Below are positions 1-7,348 of a stretch of 22,718 nucleotides of DNA, piece after piece. The notes below the pieces were generated by a model that worked only from the letters and a program-made list of their open reading frames with translations, searched no databases and had not been told where the DNA came from. Within the stretch, counting starts at the first letter, position 1; every line of letters begins with the position of its first letter. The position numbers and the translations under genes are program-made. The DNA is from Bacillota bacterium (GTDB lineage Bacteria; Bacillota; Clostridia; Acetivibrionales; JANLFN01): NCBI GenBank assembly GCA_023421675.1, contig JAEZTC010000005.1, forward strand, positions 1-22,718, written 5' to 3'.

Positions 1-350
1 ACGCCGCTGATAAGTGTTTGAAAAATACTTCGTTATGCATTCAGTGAAAAAATTGACGACGTGGGAAAATGGACTGGATGGACATTTTAGGTGCATGTGA
101 GCCATGGATGGGGAATATGCACCGACCGCCAAAGGAACATTTTTGAACTGTAAAATGCATAGGAGTTTTTTCACAGTGCCCTAACTAGCCTCCGCGGCGA
201 GCGGTGCCTTTTCCGCCGGTTTTGGGCAGTCAAAAGTGACAAAGTCTAGCATTGACACATCAGAGGATAACTTAATATTTTTAGAATAAAAAAGCATCCT
301 GGAATTCATGGAAGGTGGGGTCTGGGGAAATCCTGAAGGCTAAAAGATAG
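1..350. other. Non-coding block, GC-richer than surroundings
   Basis: No convincing gene is visible. The block is richer in G+C than the AT-rich DNA after it, notably around 190-230. Short frames exist on both strands: 25 codons at 69-146 (+) and 39 codons at 41-160 (-). Neither has a Shine-Dalgarno sequence, and they overlap. This looks like a structured or repeated intergenic element or a decayed mobile fragment. The identity is unknown. Confidence 0.35.
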
Positions 351-434
351 TGATAAAGCTAAGATTTTAGTAATTCTTTTTTAGATGCGACTAATTTATA
401 TAATGGTTATAGAAAACAAGCATGTGTAAAATGG

Positions 435-463
435 TTGAATGTGTGTTATTATTTGGTTATATA
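435..463 (+). promoter_or_regulatory. Putative sigma-A promoter of the Asp-box lipoprotein
   Basis: TTGAAT (435-440) and TATATA (458-463) are separated by 17 bp, about 70 bp upstream of the start codon at 535. The match is close to the sigma-A consensus, but the region is AT-rich, so chance matches are possible. Confidence 0.4.
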
Positions 464-488
464 TTTAAACTTTTGATATTATTTATTG

Positions 489-519
489 TCTATTTAAGTA
501 AATACCTATCTTAAATAGA
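489..519 (+). promoter_or_regulatory. Inverted repeat in the leader of the Asp-box lipoprotein
   Basis: A perfect 10-bp inverted repeat, TCTATTTAAG (489-498) and CTTAAATAGA (510-519) with an 11-nt loop, ends directly before the ribosome binding site AGGAAG. It could be an operator or an mRNA hairpin that influences initiation. No regulator is identifiable. Confidence 0.45.
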
Positions 520-534
520 AAGGAAGAAATAAGT

Positions 535-1341
535 ATGATAAAAAAGCTCTTGCCAATTATAATTTTATTGATTTTTTTTATAGGTTGTAGTTCTAAGCAA
601 AGTATGATTAAAAATGAAGAAACTATTCAAAAAAAAATATATACAACCCAAAATACTAATTCATTAGTTCAAAAATCGGGGCAATATCCTGTTGGTATTG
701 TTAATAAATCCGATATAATTATACAGACGCCTAATGATTCCCAAATAATAAAAGGTACTAACGCTGATTATTTCTTTATCAATCCAACTGATGGATGGAA
801 AGCTAGTTACAATTTTATTGGTATGTTTAATGAGGATATGATACTTTATAAAACTAATAATGGGGGTAAAACATGGGATGAAATTGCAAATTTAAAAAAC
901 AATACATTACCCATTGGTGATAAAACAGGTATATATTTTATAGATTCGAATAAGGGATGGATAACATCAAATACACCTTGGGAAGGAATAATCGGTTTAT
1001 ATTCAACAGATGACAGTGGTATAACTTGGAATAAGCAAAATCTTAATATTCCAGATAATTATAAACATTCATTAATTAATGCCTACCCACCGTTATTCTT
1101 TTCTAATTTGGACGGTATACTTCTAACATTTCCTGCTTCGGAAAGTACTAAACAAAATTTTTTATTTTTCGTTACAAACGATGGTGGGAAAACTTGGAAT
1201 AGCGTCTTGGATAGAATTGGTAAGTTAGGTAATATGAAATGGAATTTTCAAAATAGTGCATCCATTAATAACTATGAGGTTACTTACAATAATACTATTT
1301 GGTTTTTTGATAATGGTAATTGGTATAAAAGGATTAGTTAA
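535..1341 (+). CDS. Lipoprotein with Asp-box (BNR-like) propeller repeats
   Basis: A 268-residue secreted protein. Residues 1-17 are a hydrophobic signal ending in FIGC, with Cys18 as the probable lipidated residue; Phe at -3 of the lipobox is unusual. Three Asp-box motifs, TNNGGKTW (107-114), TDDSGITW (158-165) and TNDGGKTW (214-221), plus F-x5-GW strands near 81 and 135, resemble the Ycf48/PSII-BNR beta-propeller family. The protein is short, so only part of a propeller or a small one is formed. It stands alone between its own promoter and a terminator hairpin. It is expected on the outer face of the membrane, and its role is unknown. The start is the ATG preceded by AGGAAG. Confidence 0.8.
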   Translation: MIKKLLPIIILLIFFIGCSSKQSMIKNEETIQKKIYTTQNTNSLVQKSGQYPVGIVNKSDIIIQTPNDSQIIKGTNADYFFINPTDGWKASYNFIGMFNEDMILYKTNNGGKTWDEIANLKNNTLPIGDKTGIYFIDSNKGWITSNTPWEGIIGLYSTDDSGITWNKQNLNIPDNYKHSLINAYPPLFFSNLDGILLTFPASESTKQNFLFFVTNDGGKTWNSVLDRIGKLGNMKWNFQNSASINNYEVTYNNTIWFFDNGNWYKRIS

Positions 1342-1353
1342 TTATACCCTAAC

Positions 1354-1376
1354 AAAGGAAATCCTTCCTTTTTAAT
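1354..1376 (+). terminator. Rho-independent terminator after the Asp-box lipoprotein
   Basis: Stem AAAGGAA (1354-1360) pairs with TTCCTTT (1365-1371) and is followed by a T-rich tract. It lies 13 bp after the stop codon. Confidence 0.6.
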
Positions 1377-1571
1377 TTTAAAATAAAGAAGTATCAATAA
1401 TGATTCAAAGCTTGGTAATAAGTCTTAACCAGCAGATAAAGAAGACTGAAATAAAGCGGCCCTCCAATTTTGCCACACTCTTGCCACAATCTGCCCGTCC
1501 AATCCTCCCGATATACATAAAGTAGGACCGAAAATTTAAGCATGGAGGCATATCAAAAAGGAGGATAAGCA

Positions 1572-2165
1572 ATGAACATTTCTTCAAACTACGATTACAG
1601 CCGGCATGCCCAGTATACCAGTAAGACTTCATCTACAGACGAACAGCAGAAAATACATAACCATAAAAAACATACCCAAAGCTCAGACTCAGCACAGCAG
1701 ACTTCCCAGACCGGTAAACCGGCAAGCTTACTGGACAGCCTTGTATCCTCGGGTACAATAACATCCGATCAGGAAAAGGCAATCAGTGATGCTATGGAAT
1801 CGGCGAGAATGGCATTTCAGACTCAAGCAGGAGCAAACAATGCTTCGGGTACATTTAAAAACCCGCTTGATGCCCTTGTTACAAATGGGACAATTACTCA
1901 GGAGCAGGAAGATGCGGTTAAGAGTGCTTTTGAGGCACAAAGAAAAGCGCATAGAATGCCGCCTCCACCTTCTCAAACCTCGTTTGACAGTACACTGGCT
2001 GATACTCTTGACAGTCTTGTTACAGACGGTACTATTACACAAGATCAGCAGAGTAAAATAAACAGTGTATTCCTGTCGGCAATGAAAGCCTATGAAACAC
2101 AGGCTGATTCCTATTCAAATTTGTTTAGCGAAGATTCTTCAGATACCTTTGAGACTGCAATGTAG
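1572..2165 (+). CDS. Three-repeat helical protein of unknown function
   Basis: A 197-residue soluble protein with no signal peptide or membrane segment. Residues 1-50 are Ser/Thr/Gln/His-rich and probably disordered. Three copies of a helix-turn-helix-like unit follow at about 53-83, 98-127 and 145-175, with consensus L-D-x-L-V-x2-G-T-I-T-x2-Q, then an amphipathic helix ending near A-x3-A. Copies are spaced 45-47 residues apart, with a proline run (130-133) between the second and third. The G-T-I-T-x-x-Q turn resembles SHOCT-like and DUF2680-like helical hairpins, but I do not recognise the family. AAGGAGG upstream is a strong ribosome binding site and fixes the start. Long overlapping frames within it on both strands are shadows. 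Confidence 0.8.
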   Translation: MNISSNYDYSRHAQYTSKTSSTDEQQKIHNHKKHTQSSDSAQQTSQTGKPASLLDSLVSSGTITSDQEKAISDAMESARMAFQTQAGANNASGTFKNPLDALVTNGTITQEQEDAVKSAFEAQRKAHRMPPPPSQTSFDSTLADTLDSLVTDGTITQDQQSKINSVFLSAMKAYETQADSYSNLFSEDSSDTFETAM

Positions 2166-2176
2166 AAATATAACCG

Positions 2177-2210
2177 ACAAGGCTTGGAAGTTAACGCTTC
2201 CAAGCCTTGT
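2177..2210. terminator. Bidirectional terminator hairpin
   Basis: A perfect 14-bp stem, ACAAGGCTTGGAAG (2177-2190) with CTTCCAAGCCTTGT (2197-2210), loop of 6. It sits between convergent genes (stops at 2165 and 2225). The T-tracts on both sides are weak, but stem strength and position support a shared terminator. Confidence 0.7.
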
Positions 2211-2224
2211 CCCTCTTAAAAAAT

Positions 2225-2761
2225 TTATTCAAATTCTAAAGCCCTGTCATACACCAACTTCTTTTCCTCTGCTGTCATAGTTTTTTCAATAATATAAGCC
2301 ATTATTGCGATCCCGGGAATATCAATTGCAAGTCTGGTCAGCATAAATTTCCAGCCCATTGATGATGCTTCAAATAGAAGCAGCGGAATTTTAGTTGTTG
2401 ACCATGCACCAATAAATATAAAAACGTTTGAAAGCTTGCTGCCTTTTCTCAGTAATACTCCTGCCACAGGGAAAGCAGCATATAGGGGGCCTGCTGCCGC
2501 CGAGCCAATAAGAAATGCAATAATAACCCCCAATATACCTGAATTATCGCCTATAAGCTTCATCATTTTTTCTTTCTCCACCCATACATCTAAAAGACCT
2601 AGAAGTATGAATATCGGGGGTACAATCTGAAGCATTTCAACCAGATTGCTAAACGATAATTTTAAGGAATTTTGGCCTATAGCTGGAAAGAAAATGATAA
2701 CTATTATATTAACAAGTAAAAGGAAAATAAAAATACTGTATCTCTTTAGGACTTTCTTCAT
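2225..2761 (-). CDS. Permease, second half-size subunit (PF03773/ArsP-like)
   Basis: A 178-residue integral membrane protein with about four to five hydrophobic helices. It resembles the C-terminal half of the DUF318/UPF0718 permease family (PF03773), whose members are usually near 300 residues with about eight helices. The core after the conserved SG at the start of the third helix includes a PVAGVLLRKGS segment and a KIPLLLFE segment. The start codon overlaps the stop of the upstream gene (ATGA at 2761-2758), so the two are probably translationally coupled and form a heteromeric permease. The substrate is unknown; ArsP members move organoarsenicals, but that cannot be assumed here. Confidence 0.7.
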   Translation of the reverse strand: MKKVLKRYSIFIFLLLVNIIVIIFFPAIGQNSLKLSFSNLVEMLQIVPPIFILLGLLDVWVEKEKMMKLIGDNSGILGVIIAFLIGSAAAGPLYAAFPVAGVLLRKGSKLSNVFIFIGAWSTTKIPLLLFEASSMGWKFMLTRLAIDIPGIAIMAYIIEKTMTAEEKKLVYDRALEFE

Positions 2762-3237
2762 TTAACCACCACCCCTATTACAATAGCTACAATGAAAGAA
2801 AACCCAAAAGCCAGCGAATTTCTCAGAATAGCAGCCTTTTTACCGAAATATTTAATTTCAAGCGGTAGTGTAACAATACCAACCATCATAAGCGTGGAAA
2901 CAAACACCGCTATTTGCATAAAGCCGGCACCGTTTTTTAATAGGGCAGCTGCCAGTGGGTATGCAATGAACGCAGGGATTAGAGTAACCGAACCTGTCAA
3001 GGCGGCTACAATAATTCCAATCAAACCTGAGCGTTTTCCAATAATCAAGGATATTGTTTCAGGGCTCAAGGCTGCAAGCATGATACCTATGATTATTAGT
3101 ATTGATAAAAATTGAGGAAGTATATTTTCAAAAGACTTCCAGGCTTTTTTTAATGCTTTTATTGTCTTTTCCCTGCTTTTAAGGAAGGAGGCTGTTAGAA
3201 GCACCAAAGTAGTTATGTAAAGAATAATATTAAACAT
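2758..3237 (-). CDS. Permease, first half-size subunit (PF03773/ArsP-like)
   Basis: A 159-residue membrane protein with about four to five helices, first gene of a two-gene operon. Its central region (SGLIGIIVAALTGS, then PLAAALLKNGA) aligns with the matching region of the downstream gene (SGILGVIIAFLIGS, then PVAGVLLRKGS). The two are therefore paralogous halves of one inverted-repeat-like permease. AAGAGGT precedes the ATG. The protein is half the usual length for the family; both genes lack obvious frameshift scars, so this looks like a true two-subunit arrangement rather than a broken gene. Confidence 0.7.
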   Translation of the reverse strand: MFNIILYITTLVLLTASFLKSREKTIKALKKAWKSFENILPQFLSILIIIGIMLAALSPETISLIIGKRSGLIGIIVAALTGSVTLIPAFIAYPLAAALLKNGAGFMQIAVFVSTLMMVGIVTLPLEIKYFGKKAAILRNSLAFGFSFIVAIVIGVVVK

Positions 3238-3333
3238 ATGTGACCTCTTGTTATTTTTTTGTCAATGTTTAATACTATATTAGATTATTAAGGTTTTAAA
3301 TGCAAGCATATGTTTTATAATAAAGTTATATTT

Positions 3334-3945
3334 TTATACAAATTTCCTCATCCGCTTTATATCATCAGATATCATTGTACATTTTGATTTTTCAATAAGT
3401 ATATTCCTGCCAGTCATAATATAAGATGGAAATACTCGAATATCCCCATAATAGAATTCATTCTCCCGTATTTTGTAAGTTGAACCGGCAGGAATGCAAT
3501 TTTTCTTAGTATTCTTTTTGGCAATCATATTGAAAGCTTTTTTTGCGACGTCACCCATTAGCATAATTACCCTGAGATTGGGAAACAGATTGATTTCCTC
3601 TTCAAGTACAGGCAAATGCTCAATAATTTTATCTGTATCAACAGCATAACCGGTTTTCGGGGACTTTACAGCAGTAGTAATGTAGATACCCATATCTAGA
3701 ATATCCTGAATACTGTTGGCGCTGATACCTGCATTATGGAATAACCCCAGAGTAGTCTTCATATAATCCGGGCTTGTACTTTTGCTGTAGAAGTAATCCT
3801 GAGGGTTTTCAGGTGGAACCTCATTTATCATAATTACTTTAATTTTATCAATATCAATTTTTGCATCCGGAAGCTGAATATCACCAAAAGGAATGTTTTT
3901 TTCCTGAACGAGTTTAAATAAATGTTCTCCAATATTTATGTTCAT
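3334..3945 (-). CDS. Uracil-DNA glycosylase-superfamily protein
   Basis: A 203-residue cytosolic protein. The UDG fold (PF03167-like) is suggested by INEVPPENPQDYF (40-52) at the position of motif I, the MLMGDVAKKAF strand-helix near 129-138 and VFPSYIMTGRN (171-181) at the position of the HPS motif. The usual GxxPG and HPSP sequences are not preserved, so DNA glycosylase activity is not certain. It may be one of the diverged clostridial UDG-like proteins of unknown substrate. A near-perfect palindrome lies 40 bp upstream (3985-4010). The start ATG has only a weak purine tract, AAGAGAAAG, before it. Confidence 0.6.
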   Translation of the reverse strand: MNINIGEHLFKLVQEKNIPFGDIQLPDAKIDIDKIKVIMINEVPPENPQDYFYSKSTSPDYMKTTLGLFHNAGISANSIQDILDMGIYITTAVKSPKTGYAVDTDKIIEHLPVLEEEINLFPNLRVIMLMGDVAKKAFNMIAKKNTKKNCIPAGSTYKIRENEFYYGDIRVFPSYIMTGRNILIEKSKCTMISDDIKRMRKFV

Positions 3946-3984
3946 ATATTCACTTTCTCTTGTTTTCTTTTAATGATATCACAG

Positions 3985-4010
3985 GAACATGTCATCTGTA
4001 TGTCATGTTC
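3985..4010. promoter_or_regulatory. Palindrome upstream of the UDG-like gene
   Basis: GAACATG and CATGTTC form 11-bp arms with one mismatch around a CTGT centre. The same stretch contains ATGTCAT twice in direct orientation. It lies between the stop of the gene at 4050 and the start at 3945, both on the minus strand. It could be an operator for the UDG-like gene or a weak terminator for the gene before it; no U-tract follows the hairpin. Confidence 0.45.
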
Positions 4011-4049
4011 TAAAATTGCACTTATCATTCTCAACTACCCTTTTTTAAT

Positions 4050-4898
4050 TTATATGTAATAAATATCATATACCATTAATAAAACTCCCATAAATAAACT
4101 AACCCCATTTGCTGTCAATGAAAATGCTACTCTTTCAAATTTACTTTTCTGCTTCAGGAATATACTAAATAGAATTGTTTCAACAATGAATATTACAATC
4201 TCTGAAAGGATATAAACTACCACTGCATAAAAGTTACCACCTGTGACCATCGAAAAGTAAACAGCAACTGTGAATAATATCTGTGTAATAATATTAATTA
4301 ATAAAAATGGTTTTAAGTTTTGCTTTAGGCTAAAACCAAATACAATCAGAATTAGACCTTCAATAATTAAAGTCCATGCACAGGTAAAAAGGAATTGTAA
4401 CAAATAGGAAAGGAAATAACTCTTTTCGTACGCTTCTCCAGTTTTATAATTAAAATTCACCGTACTACTAAAAGCAAAACGTTTAATAGTATTTGAGACA
4501 ACAATTTCCCCATCGGTTGATACAACAATTATTTTAAAATTATCGGGCACTCCTGCATAACTAAAATGTTGGACACACTTTCCTTCATTGACATCACACC
4601 TTATATCCCCGTGAATAGGTGCCCACGATGTTCCTAATACCATTGCAGGCCGCCATCCATTATTGTTATAGTTTTTTAATACATTAATAAGGGTAGAATC
4701 ATATTTACTTAGGTCATGTATATTCTCACTAGTATCTTCTGTTGTCTCATCAACAAGCAAATCTAGGTAACAAAGGCTATCAGGCATGTTTTCAGCGTAT
4801 ATTGTAAGTGAATCCTTCGGGCCAAAATCCGCACTTGCAGTTCCAATGTTTATAATCAAAGAAATACATAACATAAGAAAAAATGAAGCTTTTTTCAT
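4050..4898 (-). CDS. Secreted-domain membrane protein of unknown function
   Basis: A 282-residue protein. Residues 1-23 are a signal peptide ending TASA, followed by DFGPKDSLTIYAENMP. An extracytoplasmic domain of about 140 residues follows, with a Cys pair near 120-127. The C-terminal half has about four membrane helices (from roughly 165 to the end, finishing DIYYI). I recall similar FGPK-starting proteins in other clostridia as uncharacterised, so no function is assigned. GGGGGTT before the ATG is the likely ribosome binding site. It follows the DUF4434 gene after a 96-bp gap on the same strand and may share its transcript. Confidence 0.7.
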   Translation of the reverse strand: MKKASFFLMLCISLIINIGTASADFGPKDSLTIYAENMPDSLCYLDLLVDETTEDTSENIHDLSKYDSTLINVLKNYNNNGWRPAMVLGTSWAPIHGDIRCDVNEGKCVQHFSYAGVPDNFKIIVVSTDGEIVVSNTIKRFAFSSTVNFNYKTGEAYEKSYFLSYLLQFLFTCAWTLIIEGLILIVFGFSLKQNLKPFLLINIITQILFTVAVYFSMVTGGNFYAVVVYILSEIVIFIVETILFSIFLKQKSKFERVAFSLTANGVSLFMGVLLMVYDIYYI

Positions 4899-4994
4899 AT
4901 TAACCCCCAGTAAAGAGTCGAATACACAACATTTATATTATCATGTTTTTCCTTATTATGACAACTAATGAATATTTTATTGGGGAGAATTAGC

Positions 4995-5969
4995 TTAATT
5001 GAAGTGCGACAATTTATAATAATCATAGTAATCATTATATAACTGGGCTTGCACAGGTTCATTTTTATTCTGATAATGACATATGCTAAAAGCCACAAAG
5101 CCTTCAGCATAGCATTGAGCTATTGAGAGCTGTTTTTCTATTCTTTGCTGTGATGCAGATACAAGACTTTTCCGGGCAGATTCAAAGGTTTCGACATCAA
5201 CATAAAACTTTATGCCTAACTCGTTTAAGGATTTTTTTGTCTGGCTGAATATCTCAGGCAGCTGTTTCATAGTGCTAAAACCCGTTCCGATACTGTCCTG
5301 TAAGGCAACTATATCAATTCCGGTTCGCATTAATATGTTCTTCAATGCATTAGACCATGCTTTTGGAGTAATTACCCACTTATGCTTTCCGTGATAAAAG
5401 GGAGCAATCATTATATCTTTAGCTAATCTTAGTTTTATTTCTGAAGCCATGCTTTTAAAGAAGTAATTAAGCCTTTTCTGCTGCTTTTTTGTAAGAACCG
5501 TAAACTGAGAAAACTCATGCGGAATGTACCAGCCGGAAAATGAAGGGTGGTGTCCGAATTTTTGTGCAATTTCCTTTATAATAGCTTTGTTCAGGCATGC
5601 TTCTTTATTCAGCCATGATTTTCTGAAAAATTTTGTCCACCAGTCTTCGCTGAAACCCAGGCCAATTCTCACTTCTATCCCCAGTTTATCTGCAGCAGTT
5701 AAGGCTGTCTCAACCATATCAATATTTGCATGTGTAAAACCCGGTAGCCGGGTAAAATACACTGCATATTTAACTTTTGTATCTGCTGTGGTTTGTATTA
5801 TTATTTCATAAATGCCTATGTTTTTGAGCATATTGAACTCTTTTTCCCATCTGTCCGGTGTCCAGTTTTGTGAATACCAATGTTGGATAAAAGAGCTGTG
5901 AAAGGTAGGTTTTCTTATTATTCCTTTATCTTTATGCTCGTCAAATAACTGGTTGGTGAAAGATGACAT
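4995..5969 (-). CDS. DUF4434-family TIM-barrel, putative glycoside hydrolase
   Basis: A 324-residue cytosolic protein with no signal peptide. Features of the DUF4434 (PF14488) family include FIQHWYSQNWTPDRWEKEF near 27, the IGIYEIIIQ strand (51-59), GWYIPHEF (146-153), VALQDSIGTG (221-230) and FYVDVETFE (255-263). By analogy with TIM-barrel glycosidases, Glu152 and Glu260 are candidate catalytic acids; this is inference. The start ATG is preceded by AGGAGA, and a hairpin (5979-6009) pairs with part of that sequence. It may act on an imported oligosaccharide. Family assignment is fairly confident; the substrate is unknown. Confidence 0.7.
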   Translation of the reverse strand: MSSFTNQLFDEHKDKGIIRKPTFHSSFIQHWYSQNWTPDRWEKEFNMLKNIGIYEIIIQTTADTKVKYAVYFTRLPGFTHANIDMVETALTAADKLGIEVRIGLGFSEDWWTKFFRKSWLNKEACLNKAIIKEIAQKFGHHPSFSGWYIPHEFSQFTVLTKKQQKRLNYFFKSMASEIKLRLAKDIMIAPFYHGKHKWVITPKAWSNALKNILMRTGIDIVALQDSIGTGFSTMKQLPEIFSQTKKSLNELGIKFYVDVETFESARKSLVSASQQRIEKQLSIAQCYAEGFVAFSICHYQNKNEPVQAQLYNDYYDYYKLSHFN

Positions 5970-5978
5970 GTGAACTCT

Positions 5979-6009
5979 CCTAATAGTTCATAATGGTTAT
6001 ACTATTAGG
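5979..6009 (-). promoter_or_regulatory. Hairpin overlapping the ribosome binding site of the DUF4434 gene
   Basis: A perfect 8-bp inverted repeat, CCTAATAG (5979-5986) and CTATTAGG (6002-6009). In the minus-strand mRNA the second arm ends in AGG of the AGGAGA ribosome binding site 8 nt before the ATG. Folding would hide part of the site, suggesting translational control. Confidence 0.45.
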
Positions 6010-6096
6010 TTATGCTGCATTACTAAATTTAATTAAGGTAAGGCCAGGATTTGGTGAACATAATAATTTATTGTCGTAAATAAACATATCTTTTTT

Positions 6097-6149
6097 ATGG
6101 AATAAATTTTTTAAAAAACTTTTCCATTTATATAGTCTTAGGATATAAT
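6097..6149 (+). promoter_or_regulatory. Putative promoter with palindrome, methyltransferase operon
   Basis: TATAAT (6144-6149) lies 17 bp after TTTCCA (6121-6126). A symmetric palindrome, ATGGAA (6097-6102) and TTCCAT (6122-6127) centred on T6A6 (6107-6118), overlaps the -35 element, a position typical of operators. The regulator is unknown. Confidence 0.4.
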
Positions 6150-6184
6150 AATTCCAAAAAAGAATAATCTATCGGAGGTTTAGA

Positions 6185-6871
6185 TTGGCAATTAAATATG
6201 AATCAATTGTCCCTTGGGGAAGATCTTTTGAAGAATATGTTGATATGTTTAATTTAACGGAATTGGATCTTAATAAGAATATTTTAGGCTGCGGAGACGG
6301 TCCTGCCAGCTTTAACAGTATAATGAAGCAGAAAGGTAAAAACGCTGTTTCTATAGATCCCATATACCGATTTAGCAGGGATGAAATAGCAAAGCGAATT
6401 AAAGAAACATATCAAAATGTTGTTAATCAAACTATTAATAACCAAGACAAATTTATTTGGACTAAAATAAAGAGTGTAGGAGATTTGGCAAATATAAGAA
6501 TGGCAGCAATGAATGAATTCTTGTCGGATTATGAGACCGGGAAACAGGAAGGCCGATATATATGTGCTGAACTGCCGGATTTGCAGTTCTGTGATAAACA
6601 ATTCGACCTAGCACTAGTCTCACATTTCCTCTTTTTGTACACTGCCAATTTATCACTGGATTTTCATCTGCAAGCCATTGATGAAATTCTCCGTGTGTCA
6701 AAGGAGATCCGAATATTCCCATTGTTGGATTTAAACGCAGTAAGGTCCATATATGTCGATGAGATTATTAGCAGATATAAAGAAATGGATTACCTAGTAG
6801 AAGAAAAGAAAGTGGATTATGAGTTTCAAAAAGGCGGAAATACCCTGCTGCGGATAAAAAGCAGGAATTAA
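6185..6871 (+). CDS. Class I SAM-dependent methyltransferase
   Basis: A 228-residue cytosolic enzyme. Motif I is ILGCGDGPA (33-41), followed by an acidic strand end VSIDP (55-59) and the LALVSHFLFLY strand, which replaces the usual motif IV. The substrate is not evident. Translation begins at TTG (6185), set by CGGAGGT 5-6 nt upstream; no ATG fits this spacing. It is the first gene of an operon with a GNAT acetyltransferase 25 bp downstream and a transglutaminase-like protein 14 bp after that, suggesting a joint small-molecule or protein modification role. Confidence 0.75.
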   Translation: MAIKYESIVPWGRSFEEYVDMFNLTELDLNKNILGCGDGPASFNSIMKQKGKNAVSIDPIYRFSRDEIAKRIKETYQNVVNQTINNQDKFIWTKIKSVGDLANIRMAAMNEFLSDYETGKQEGRYICAELPDLQFCDKQFDLALVSHFLFLYTANLSLDFHLQAIDEILRVSKEIRIFPLLDLNAVRSIYVDEIISRYKEMDYLVEEKKVDYEFQKGGNTLLRIKSRN

Positions 6872-6896
6872 TATTGTCCATTGCCGGAGGTATAAA

Positions 6897-7334
6897 ATGT
6901 TGATTCGTGAAATGGTAGAAAAAGATCTTAACGAAGTGTCCGAACTATACGATTCATTAATGGGACAGAAGAACAATGTAGAAAATATGGCATCAAAGTT
7001 TACCATAATGAGCAAAAACAATAATTGTATTTTATTGGTTGCAGAAGAAGATGGGAAAGTAGTTGGAACTGTTATGGGTATAGTCTGTCCTACTATGGTA
7101 TTAAATTTCAATTTCTTTCTAGTAATAGAGGCTTTAATTGTCAATGAGAAGTACAGAGGAAAGGGCATAGCCAAATCTATGCTGCTGGAGTTAGAAAATA
7201 GAGCTGCCGAGATAGGCTGTGGATACATTATATTGGTATCTGGGAAGCAGCGAACAGAGGCTCATAAATTATATGAAACCCTTGGATATGCAGAAGAAGG
7301 GGCTAAAGGCTTCAGAAAATTATTATTTCATTAA
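6897..7334 (+). CDS. GNAT-family N-acetyltransferase
   Basis: A 145-residue single-domain acetyltransferase. The acetyl-CoA binding loop is RGKGIA (87-92), preceded by the EALIVNEKY strand and followed by the KSMLLELENRA helix; the C-terminal HKLYETLGYAEEG motif is typical of the family. GGAGG lies 7 nt before the ATG. It is the second gene of the 6185-7951 operon. The acceptor is unknown. Confidence 0.85.
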   Translation: MLIREMVEKDLNEVSELYDSLMGQKNNVENMASKFTIMSKNNNCILLVAEEDGKVVGTVMGIVCPTMVLNFNFFLVIEALIVNEKYRGKGIAKSMLLELENRAAEIGCGYIILVSGKQRTEAHKLYETLGYAEEGAKGFRKLLFH

Positions 7335-7348
7335 GTAGGAGAATATAA

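Noticed and set aside
41..160. 39-codon minus-strand frame and overlapping 25-codon plus-strand frame
   Set aside because: No ribosome binding site on either strand and mutual overlap; treated as chance frames in a non-coding block.
1405..1632. 75-codon minus-strand frame
   Set aside because: Overlaps the leader and start of the repeat protein at 1572, with no ribosome binding site and no protein-like features.
1728..2280. Long frames on both strands within and just after the repeat protein
   Set aside because: They are shadows produced by the repeats; the frame with the strong ribosome binding site and clean helical repeats is the coding one.
3985..4010. LexA (SOS) box before the UDG-like gene
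   Set aside because: GAAC and GTTC are present but 18 bp apart, not the 4 bp of the Firmicutes LexA box.
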